From CAYTTR01 sp964440805 (GTDB lineage: Bacteria > Acidobacteriota > Aminicenantia > Aminicenantales > Aminicenantaceae), in NCBI GenBank assembly GCA_964440805.1, contig CAYTTR010000032.1, positions 1 through 27,390 of the forward strand: DNA of 27,390 nt. The letters run 5' to 3'. The translations under genes and the position numbers were made by a program. The notes beneath the pieces were generated by a model. The model worked only from the letters and a program-made list of their open reading frames with translations. It did no database searches and had not been told where the DNA came from. Of this stretch, positions 1 to 5,875 are shown piece by piece. Numbering within the stretch: position 1 is the first letter of the stretch; each line of letters starts with the position of its first letter.

Positions 1-728
1 GGCATCAACTCGAAATTTTTTCCCCTTTCCACTTCCTCATCAATTCTTATTATATATTGTTGCGTCAGGAGACCAGGGATATTCTTGGATACCGGAGGCC
101 AGATAATAATTTCACCTGTTCTGGCAATTGTCCGGCTCAGAACCAGACCCCATCTTTTATTTTTTTTATCAGGAAAGCGGAGGCTTTTAAAAGGAATGGA
201 CATTTCTACTGTATATCCTTCACCATCTATTTTCCCTTCAGAATAAAAAACAGCATCCCAGCTGACATCAAGATTATCTCCTCCACCTTCTTCAATTCTT
301 ATTCCGTCCATTTGAACCCCATGCGGGTTGATAAAAAACCAAAAGGCGCGCCGCTTCTCGTTAAAAGTGTCAAGTGAAACAAGCACCCAATCATCGTCAA
401 TAATGTTATCCCTTTTGGTTATGGCGGCCCTGAGCTTCCGGGGCTGAGAATCATTGCACCGGAAAGCAATATATAGATTTTTTTTGTCCATTCCAATATA
501 AGCTACGGTTTTTTCTGTAGGAACACCCTTTTCTTTGGGAACAAACTGGAGAAAATTTTCAATTTTAAGAGCTTCCTGCTCCCAGAGATCATTATCCAAC
601 ACTCCGTCTATTTTTGGAGTTTTAGATAGAAGGGGGATTGATAAGTTTGGTTCATCCTCAGCCTGAACAGGAAGTACCAATAAACCTAATACTACCTGCA
701 GCAAGATTATGATTGCAGCCTTTTTCAT
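1..728 (-). CDS. Secreted CBM9-like / DUF5916 family protein, 3' part beyond the left edge
   Basis: The frame is open from the ATG at 728 to the window edge, giving about 242 residues without a stop. A GGGAGG ribosome binding site lies 6 bases before the ATG. Residues 1-24 form a Sec signal peptide (MKKAAIIILLQVVLGLL, then VQAED). The next 200 residues look like the CBM9-like sandwich domain that opens DUF5916 proteins: the PKIDGVLDNDLWEQ start, YIGMDKKNLYIAFRCND, then DDDWVLVSLDTF, FFINPHGVQMDG and a WDAVFYSEG...YTVEMSIPF segment. In full-length members a C-terminal outer-membrane-like barrel follows; it would lie outside this window. The role is probably extracytoplasmic carbohydrate or cell-surface binding, but no substrate can be read. 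The gene diverges from the lipoprotein gene at 902. Confidence 0.8.
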   Translation of the reverse strand, partial: MKKAAIIILLQVVLGLLVLPVQAEDEPNLSIPLLSKTPKIDGVLDNDLWEQEALKIENFLQFVPKEKGVPTEKTVAYIGMDKKNLYIAFRCNDSQPRKLRAAITKRDNIIDDDWVLVSLDTFNEKRRAFWFFINPHGVQMDGIRIEEGGGDNLDVSWDAVFYSEGKIDGEGYTVEMSIPFKSLRFPDKKNKRWGLVLSRTIARTGEIIIWPPVSKNIPGLLTQQYIIRIDEEVERGKNFELM

Positions 729-747
729 CTATTTCCTCCCATAAGTC

Positions 748-775
748 TTTATATATTCCATGTTATTACCTTCAA
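748..775 (-). promoter_or_regulatory. Candidate sigma70 promoter for the DUF5916 gene
   Basis: Read on the minus strand, TTGAAG (775-770) and TATAAA (753-748) are separated by 16 bases. Transcription would start near 741, just before the GGGAGG ribosome binding site. The match is good but was found by eye in AT-rich DNA. Confidence 0.4.
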
Positions 776-838
776 CTGCTATAAACGAAATTCAGGTGAA
801 TAAGGTTCATGGAGATTCTTACAAATTCTAATTTTTTA

Positions 839-867
839 TTGCCAGGTCTCATGGAGAATTTTATAAT
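839..867 (+). promoter_or_regulatory. Sigma70 promoter of the peptidase C26-like lipoprotein gene
   Basis: TTGCCA (839-844) and a perfect TATAAT (862-867) are separated by 17 bases, ahead of the GGAGG ribosome binding site at 891-895. The nonamer TCATGGAGA occurs at 808-816 and again at 849-857 inside the spacer, 41 bases apart (about four helical turns). This could be an operator pair. Confidence 0.6.
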
Positions 868-901
868 TAAAATCAATTGAACTATAAAGCGGAGGATTAT
901 A

Positions 902-2056
902 ATGAAGAAAATTTCAGCTTCTGTGGCGGCAGTGTTTTTAGCAGTTTCTTTCATCCTCTTTTTTTCCGGATGTTCTCATGAGGCTTCCTCACCTGGATCG
1001 GAATCTGGAAAAGAAAAGATACAGCTTACAATCTGTTATCCTTCTGTGGGAAGCCTCAAAGCACTTAAAAACTTGAAAGAAAAGGAATTAATTCCGTTAG
1101 AAAACCTTCAGGTAATGGGAATATACCACGAAAAAGAAGGGACTGACTATAAGAGATCACAGAATTTTATAAGTGAGGAGAGACTTGATTGGATTGAATT
1201 AAGAGAACTAAAGGGTGAAATCAATCCTGAAAACATTTACCATGAAAATCCACTGACTATTGAATTCAGCAATATTTTCCAATCATCAGATGGTATCATT
1301 TTTTTCGGGGGACCGGATATTCCTCCTTATTTATACGACAGTCAAACTAATCTGTTGACTCGCGTCACTGATCCTTATCGTCATTTTTTCGAGCTCTCTT
1401 TTATTTTCCATCTCCTTGGAGGAAAACAGGAACCGGATGCATCGGCCTTACTGGATAACGATCCTGAATTCCCTGTTCTGGGAATATGCCTGGGAGCCCA
1501 AAGCCTGAATGTGGGAACCGGAGGAACCCTTGTTCAGGATATTTGGCAGGAAATTTACAACTGCTCTACTTTTGAAGAAGCCATTGAGCTCGGCCCGGAT
1601 AAATGGCATGTAAATCCCTGGTCGCGGCTCCACCCTGAAAAAAACCTCATCTCTTATTCCCTTCATCAAATCACATGGGAAGAAGGAACTTTCTTTCCAA
1701 AAGAGCTGGAAATGCCCTTTGGGGAATACCCCTACATCGTAAGCTCCCACCATCAAAGTGTAGCTGAACTTGGCCAGGATTTTCAGGTTGCAGCTTCCAC
1801 TCTGGGCGGCAAGGTGATTGAAGCTATTGCCCACTCGAGGTACCCTAATGTCCTGGGCCTGCAGTTTCATCCGGAATTCCCCATTATTTATGATCAAAAC
1901 AAATCCTTCAGCTTCACACCCCGGGACACAGAGGCCATATCCTTGCCGCATTTTCTTAAAGAACATCCGCCCAGTTTTATTTTTCATCAGAAAATCTGGT
2001 CATGGTTCTCAAGCAAATTAAGAGAATCGCAGGCGAAGAAATCACTCCGGCAATAG
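902..2056 (+). CDS. Lipoprotein with class I glutamine amidotransferase (peptidase C26, gamma-glutamyl hydrolase/PuuD-like) domain
   Basis: A protein of 384 residues. The start is fixed by GGAGG 6 bases upstream. Residues 1-23 are a lipoprotein signal ending FFSGC, with C24 as the lipidated Cys, so the enzyme should be anchored in the periplasm. The catalytic domain shows a nucleophile elbow GICLGAQ (C196) and a QFHPEF motif giving H323 and E325, a complete Cys-His-Glu triad. FFGGPDIPPYLY before the elbow and SSHHQSVAELG after it resemble the PuuD/YvdE peptidase C26 group, which hydrolyses gamma-glutamyl bonds; the substrate here is unknown. At 384 residues it is longer than the usual ~250, through the lipoprotein leader, inserts around 50-130 and a C-terminal tail. 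It is transcribed alone from its own promoter. Such enzymes are normally cytoplasmic, so the lipoprotein form is unusual. Confidence 0.88.
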   Translation: MKKISASVAAVFLAVSFILFFSGCSHEASSPGSESGKEKIQLTICYPSVGSLKALKNLKEKELIPLENLQVMGIYHEKEGTDYKRSQNFISEERLDWIELRELKGEINPENIYHENPLTIEFSNIFQSSDGIIFFGGPDIPPYLYDSQTNLLTRVTDPYRHFFELSFIFHLLGGKQEPDASALLDNDPEFPVLGICLGAQSLNVGTGGTLVQDIWQEIYNCSTFEEAIELGPDKWHVNPWSRLHPEKNLISYSLHQITWEEGTFFPKELEMPFGEYPYIVSSHHQSVAELGQDFQVAASTLGGKVIEAIAHSRYPNVLGLQFHPEFPIIYDQNKSFSFTPRDTEAISLPHFLKEHPPSFIFHQKIWSWFSSKLRESQAKKSLRQ

Positions 2057-2078
2057 TTTTTTTAATAAGATTGAGCGC

Positions 2079-2106
2079 TTGACAGCAAATGTATTATTAT
2101 TATAAT
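2079..2106 (+). promoter_or_regulatory. Consensus sigma70 promoter with palindromic -10 region, ahead of a small ORF
   Basis: TTGACA (2079-2084), 16 bases, TATAAT (2101-2106). Both boxes are perfect consensus. The -10 box sits inside a perfect 14-base palindrome, ATTATTATAATAAT (2096-2109), which could be an operator or simply an AT repeat. Confidence 0.65.
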
Positions 2107-2136
2107 AATTGTATGATCAATAAAAAGGAGCATGTT

Positions 2137-2193
2137 ATGAAACGCTTTGCTGTTCCCCGGATAGCTCATTGTTCAGAAGGATGCGAAAAGTGA
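2137..2193 (+). CDS. Small ORF of 18 codons between consensus promoter and terminator
   Basis: ATG at 2137 follows AAAGGAG (2124-2130) at a spacing of 6 and encodes MKRFAVPRIAHCSEGCEK, then TGA. The peptide is basic at the N-terminus and has two Cys four residues apart. A consensus promoter lies 30 bases upstream and an intrinsic terminator starts 40 bases downstream, so the whole transcript would be about 155 bases. The +1 frame stays open after the TGA for a further 19 codons, to a TAA inside the terminator loop. A single-base indel or a +1 shift at AAGTGAT would therefore make a longer peptide of about 38 residues. No family is recognised. It could be a small protein, a leader peptide or the coding part of a dual-function sRNA. 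Confidence 0.4.
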   Translation: MKRFAVPRIAHCSEGCEK

Positions 2194-2232
2194 TCCTGAG
2201 CATGATGTAAAACTGCTCGCTGGATTTAGAAA

Positions 2233-2267
2233 AAAAAGCCCGGCTCAATAAATGGGTTGGGCTTTTT
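2233..2267. terminator. Bidirectional rho-independent terminator
   Basis: AAAAAGCCC (2233-2241) pairs with GGGCTTTTT (2259-2267). The stem extends inward through GGCTC/GGGTT (two G.U wobbles at its base and one inside) to a 7-base loop. T-rich DNA follows on the plus strand, and eight T follow on the minus strand. It can end the small plus transcript and also the long minus-strand operon finishing with rfaE2 at 2291. Confidence 0.85.
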
Positions 2268-2290
2268 GCTTTTATTGAGTTGTTTGTGAA

Positions 2291-2764
2291 CTAATTTTCC
2301 AGAATTTTTTTGATGATTTTCGAGGTAGACTTTCCTTTTTGGTAAGGAATAAGAATAACCCTGCCCCCAGCCTTTTCAACTTCCTTCCTCCCCACTATTT
2401 GACCAAAACCCCAATCCCCCCCTTTTACCAGAACATCAGGGAGAAGAGAGGCAATTACTTGGCGGGGCGTTTCTTCCTTGAAGGACACAAGATGGTCAAT
2501 ATTCTCTATAGAAGAAAGAATCTCCAGTCTCTCCTCTAAGGGAAAAATTGGCCTCGAAGGTCCTTTGATCATTCTGACAGACTCATCAGAGTTCACCGCT
2601 ACTATCAGGACATCGCCCAGTTTTTTTGCTTCCCGGAAAAGATATATATGGCCAGGGTGAAGAATATCAAAACAGCCATTGGTTAAAATAACCGCTTGAC
2701 CTGCCTTTTTCCATTCCAAGCGAAGCCGGCCAAGTTCATTCAAGGTTAATATTTTTCTTCCCAT
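2291..2764 (-). CDS. rfaE2: D-glycero-beta-D-manno-heptose 1-phosphate adenylyltransferase
   Basis: A stand-alone nucleotidyltransferase of 157 residues, equal to the C-terminal half of E. coli HldE. It transfers AMP from ATP to heptose 1-phosphate to give ADP-heptose for the LPS inner core, in the cytoplasm. The signature is TNGCFDILHPGH, with the HxGH nucleotide-binding motif at residues 36-39. NSDESVRMIKGPSRP and the closing GKSTSKII segment are also family hallmarks. Length is normal for separate RfaE2 proteins. It is the last gene of the long minus-strand operon, 6 bases after wzt, and a strong terminator follows. Its kinase partner RfaE1 is encoded some 21 kb away at 23906-24874, so the bifunctional HldE is split in this genome. 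Confidence 0.93.
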   Translation of the reverse strand: MGRKILTLNELGRLRLEWKKAGQAVILTNGCFDILHPGHIYLFREAKKLGDVLIVAVNSDESVRMIKGPSRPIFPLEERLEILSSIENIDHLVSFKEETPRQVIASLLPDVLVKGGDWGFGQIVGRKEVEKAGGRVILIPYQKGKSTSKIIKKILEN

Positions 2765-2770
2765 ATTATT

Positions 2771-4039
2771 TTAATTTATTTTTTCCATTTTGATGCTATC
2801 GGTAAAAAGCCAATCATGGTTAAGCCTGAGAATGCCTTCCTCCTTGTACTGAGAGGAAACCATGAAAGAATAAAGGCTCCGGTGATAATCATAGGGGTAG
2901 CCGTCTCTTTTGTGGACAGCTACATCAAGGTAGTAAGTGCCGTTTATAAGGTTCAACTTTTCAATACGCAAGGTTACTTTTCCTTCACCAAATATCTGGA
3001 CAGGCCGGAAGTCCTCGAGATGAGTGTTTGTTCCGTAACACTGGATCCCCCGGGAATTGAAAACTCCTATGCCGAAGACAAAATCTTTTATGGGTGAATA
3101 AGCCTCAACCTCCATCTCGACAACCATCCCTTCGCCGGGTGAAAAGACATGTTTTTCCTTCCCGGAAAGACTTTTCAATCTGACTTTCTTTATCTCCACC
3201 TCCCGCTTGCCCCACCGGTTTTCCCGCCTCTCTTCTTCATAGACTTCTTGTTCTACAATTTCCTGTTGCCTCTTTTCAAATGATTCTTCCTGTTTATCGG
3301 CTACATCCTGGAGGTAAGAATCGATTACCCGCTTGGGATCCCCGATTGTTTTTAGGCGACCGTTTTTCAGCCAGGCTACCCGGTCACATACTTTTTCTAC
3401 TGTGGATAAATCATGACTGACGAAGAGGATAGTCTTTTTCCGGCGGCGAAAATCATCGATCCGGTCAAGGCATTTAGGAATAAAAGCCGCGTCCCCCACT
3501 GCCAAAACTTCATCAATGAGGAGAATTTCAGGATTAACGTTAATGGCAATGGAAAACCCCAGCCGCATGTACATCCCGGAAGAATATGTCTTAACTGGTG
3601 CATCGATAAAGTCCTCCAATTCAGCGAAGCGGACAATTTCATCAAACTTCTGATTTATTTCTTTCTTGGACAAACCCAGCATAATACCGTTAATATATAT
3701 GTTTTCCCGCCCGGAAATTTCCGGATGAAAACCTGCTCCCAGTTCAATGAGAGCTGATACTTTCCCCTTGACTTCCACTTTGCCCGAGGTCGGCTTAGTG
3801 ATTCCAGCAATAATTTTCAGCAAAGTGCTTTTCCCCGAGCCATTTTCTCCAATCACTCCGAAGGCGCTTCCTTTCTCCACCTTGAAATTTATATTTTCCA
3901 GAGCTGTTACCAGTTCATCCGGTTTCAGAGCCTTAAACAAGTCTCCTTTGAGGAGGGCACCTTTAAATGTCTTGAAGCGATGCCGGGATGAGTATTTCTG
4001 GTAAATCCGGGTGACATCATCCACCACAATGGCCGCCAT
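2771..4039 (-). CDS. wzt: O-antigen/polysaccharide ABC transporter ATP-binding protein with Wzt C-terminal domain
   Basis: ATPase subunit, 422 residues, of an exporter that moves undecaprenyl-linked O-polysaccharide across the inner membrane. The start is placed at ATG 4039 (MAAIVVDDVTRIYQ) because AGGAGG lies just upstream and the permease gene ends one base before it. A longer frame runs back to 4093 inside wzm. The ATPase domain covers about residues 1-245: Walker A GENGSGKST (64-72), signature YSSGMYMRLGFS, Walker B ILLIDEVLAVGD and the H-loop SHD. A charged linker rich in Glu and Arg follows (~255-285). The last ~130 residues form a beta-rich Wzt C-terminal domain, which in E. coli O8/O9a recognises the modified end of the chain before export. 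Its presence suggests export gated by a terminal modification; no modifying enzyme is in the window. Confidence 0.92.
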   Translation of the reverse strand: MAAIVVDDVTRIYQKYSSRHRFKTFKGALLKGDLFKALKPDELVTALENINFKVEKGSAFGVIGENGSGKSTLLKIIAGITKPTSGKVEVKGKVSALIELGAGFHPEISGRENIYINGIMLGLSKKEINQKFDEIVRFAELEDFIDAPVKTYSSGMYMRLGFSIAINVNPEILLIDEVLAVGDAAFIPKCLDRIDDFRRRKKTILFVSHDLSTVEKVCDRVAWLKNGRLKTIGDPKRVIDSYLQDVADKQEESFEKRQQEIVEQEVYEEERRENRWGKREVEIKKVRLKSLSGKEKHVFSPGEGMVVEMEVEAYSPIKDFVFGIGVFNSRGIQCYGTNTHLEDFRPVQIFGEGKVTLRIEKLNLINGTYYLDVAVHKRDGYPYDYHRSLYSFMVSSQYKEEGILRLNHDWLFTDSIKMEKIN

Positions 4040-4040
4040 C

Positions 4041-4874
4041 CTATACCTCCTCCGGAAAAGATTCCCGAAGCTTATCGAATACAATGTAACCAATATAGAG
4101 CAGGAGGAGTGATACTAGAAAAGTTACCCCTAATCTTTTCCAGCGGAGCATGGTTCCAAAGAAAACAGTATTCTGGTAACCCATCATGATATGGGTCATG
4201 GGATTGATGTTAAGCATAATCTGAAGAGCTTTGATTTTCTGGACGCTTTCGAAGGTAATAGGATAAATTATAGGAGAGGCAAAAAACCAGAAAGTGAGAA
4301 GGTTAGCCAGAATGTCCTTGATATCCCGGAAATGAACAGTCAAAGCTGAGAGAAGCAAAGCAAGGGCTAAAGAAAAGACATACTGGACCAGAATGACCAG
4401 GGGAAGAAAAGCTAAGTAAGGGGTGAAACCCTGGGCAGCTGGATTATCCACCAGGAGAAGAATAATTCCCTTGGCCAGAATAAGAATAGGCAAGCCAAAC
4501 AAAAAATGAATGAAATTCGAAGTAACCACTACAACTGGAAGAACCTCGGCCGGAAAGAGAATTTTTTTTATCAAATTCCCTTGGACCATGAGCACGTTGG
4601 CTGATTCTATGGAAGAAGAAGAAAACCAGGTCCAAGGTAGTACTCCACAGAAGAGAAAAAGGGCGTAAAGAATGGGGGACTGGCCGAAGGCCGGATCCCG
4701 GGGCCCAATAATAAATCCAAAAACAATGGTATAAATAATCATCAGCAAGAGCGGATTAATAAAAGACCAGAGGAAGCCAAGAACAGTCCCCCGGTACCGG
4801 GCCTTGAGCTCCCGGCTCACTAAGTTCTGGATGAGCCCGCGGTAACGGTAAAGTTCTTTTATATTACTAAGCAT
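4041..4874 (-). CDS. wzm: O-antigen/polysaccharide ABC transporter permease (ABC-2 type)
   Basis: A permease of 277 residues, the membrane partner of the adjacent Wzt. The N-terminus has the amphipathic interface segment typical of Wzm (YRYRGLIQNLVSRELKARYRGT), followed by FLWSFINPLLLMIIYTIVFGFI. About six membrane segments follow, at roughly residues 28-52, 64-84, 104-134, 148-170, 176-200 and 240-262. FRDIKDILANLLTFWFFASPIIYP is a strongly conserved ABC-2 exporter block. The last codons leave one base before wzt, and the start overlaps the end of the methyltransferase gene by 8 bases, so translation is probably coupled. Confidence 0.92.
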   Translation of the reverse strand: MLSNIKELYRYRGLIQNLVSRELKARYRGTVLGFLWSFINPLLLMIIYTIVFGFIIGPRDPAFGQSPILYALFLFCGVLPWTWFSSSSIESANVLMVQGNLIKKILFPAEVLPVVVVTSNFIHFLFGLPILILAKGIILLLVDNPAAQGFTPYLAFLPLVILVQYVFSLALALLLSALTVHFRDIKDILANLLTFWFFASPIIYPITFESVQKIKALQIMLNINPMTHIMMGYQNTVFFGTMLRWKRLGVTFLVSLLLLYIGYIVFDKLRESFPEEV

Positions 4875-5601
4875 GGAAAGTATCCATCATTCCTGAATAC
4901 ACGGCTTCGGCCTCAGGAGTAGCCCGCCCTTTTTCATCACGGAGGTAAAGAGAGGGAAGGGCGGTTGACCGGCCTGGTTGAAAGCGGCATTCTGTTAGAA
5001 AATGACCGGCCGGTTTAGCCGGAGCCGGATAAACATAGCGAATTGTTCCAACCTTCAATCCGCTTTCCTCCACCGCTTTGAAAAAATCGTTTTTTCTTCC
5101 TGCCGGAAAAATAAAGTAGGAACGACCTTCTTTCTTGAGTAACTCAGCGGTCTTGCGCATTATAGCAAAAATATCGCTTTTTATCTCATGCTTGGCAATA
5201 GATTTTTCCTCCGAAGGACTGCGATGCCCTTTGTCTTTTTGGATATACGGTGGATTTGAAAAAACCACATCAAATTTCTTCTTAGGGGAAAACCAGAGAA
5301 AATCTATCTGGAGGACAGCAATCCTTTTCTCTAAATGGTTCAAACAGATATTACGCCAGGCTAAGCGGGCCAGCGATTCCTGAATCTCAAGGGTGACTAA
5401 ATACCGGAAAGGTTTCAAGCTTAAAAGCAAAGAAACGATTCCATTCCCAGTACCCATCTCACAGCAAATATCCTCTTCTCGAGTTTGAATAAATGAAGCC
5501 AGAAGGGGCGAATCCACAGCAAAGCGATAGCCTTTCTTCTTCTGAATCACCAGGATTTTTCCATGGTAGAAAGAATCGAGCGTTTCTTCAGCCTGAATCA
5601 T
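4867..5601 (-). CDS. trmN6: tRNA1(Val) (adenine-37-N6)-methyltransferase-like protein
   Basis: SAM-dependent small-domain methyltransferase of 244 residues. The order of motifs matches TrmN6/YfiC: an N-terminal FAVDSPLLASF segment, motif I CEMGTGNGIVSLLL (~46-59), and motif IV FSNPPYIQ, whose NPPY marks N6-adenine or glutamine methylation. A lysine-rich loop and a C-terminal beta region (FIFPAGR, VYPAPAKPAGHFLTE) follow. The likely reaction is N6-methylation of A37 in tRNA1(Val), in the cytoplasm. Substrate assignment is by family resemblance; other MTS-domain enzymes share NPPY. The gene starts 14 bases inside atpC and ends 8 bases inside wzm, linking the ATP synthase genes to the LPS export genes in one unit. 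Confidence 0.82.
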   Translation of the reverse strand: MIQAEETLDSFYHGKILVIQKKKGYRFAVDSPLLASFIQTREEDICCEMGTGNGIVSLLLSLKPFRYLVTLEIQESLARLAWRNICLNHLEKRIAVLQIDFLWFSPKKKFDVVFSNPPYIQKDKGHRSPSEEKSIAKHEIKSDIFAIMRKTAELLKKEGRSYFIFPAGRKNDFFKAVEESGLKVGTIRYVYPAPAKPAGHFLTECRFQPGRSTALPSLYLRDEKGRATPEAEAVYSGMMDTFHA

Positions 5602-5875
5602 TATTCATTCCGTTTTCTTCCAATCCTTGATTAGTGTAAAGGGTCACTGTATATTTTTCCACATCTGCATATCCACCATGAACCGGGAACTTGTCCTCCC
5701 CATTCCCCCGTTGACAGACAACTTCTCCACTTCCCAGGGCTATTACTAAAGGGCGGTGACCGGGAAGAATTCCCAGGGCTCCATCAACAGAAGGAATAGC
5801 AACCTGAGATGCTTCACCATCAAAAAGAACCTTTCCTGGGGTAATAATCCGGATCTTTATCCTTGACTGACTCAT
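5588..5875 (-). CDS. atpC: F-type ATP synthase epsilon subunit, short form
   Basis: A rotor subunit of 95 residues that joins gamma to the c-ring. The sequence IKIRIITPGKVLFDGEASQVAIPSVDGALGILPGHRPLVIAL is the classic epsilon beta-sandwich. Typical epsilon subunits have 130-140 residues, with a C-terminal pair of helices that inhibits ATP hydrolysis. Here the protein stops soon after the sandwich (VHGGYADVEKYTVTLYTNQ), so the helical domain is missing. No frameshift is evident, because the next gene overlaps the natural stop. Short epsilon forms are known in some bacteria. The start codon overlaps the atpD stop by four bases, suggesting translational coupling. Confidence 0.9.
   Translation of the reverse strand: MSQSRIKIRIITPGKVLFDGEASQVAIPSVDGALGILPGHRPLVIALGSGEVVCQRGNGEDKFPVHGGYADVEKYTVTLYTNQGLEENGMNNDSG

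Noticed and set aside
57..377. Plus-strand ORF of 106 codons at the left end
   Set aside because: It is antisense to the truncated DUF5916 gene, whose frame is continuous from signal peptide to the edge and reads as a known domain.
1448..1987. Minus-strand ORF of 179 codons
   Set aside because: It lies wholly inside the lipoprotein gene on the other strand, which has a lipobox, catalytic motifs and a ribosome binding site. The antisense frame has no recognisable domain.
2185..2195. Programmed +1 frameshift like that of the release factor 2 gene
   Set aside because: The TGA context and an open +1 frame invite the idea, but there is no CTT slippery codon or internal Shine-Dalgarno at the right distance. 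It is kept only as an alternative in the small-gene finding.
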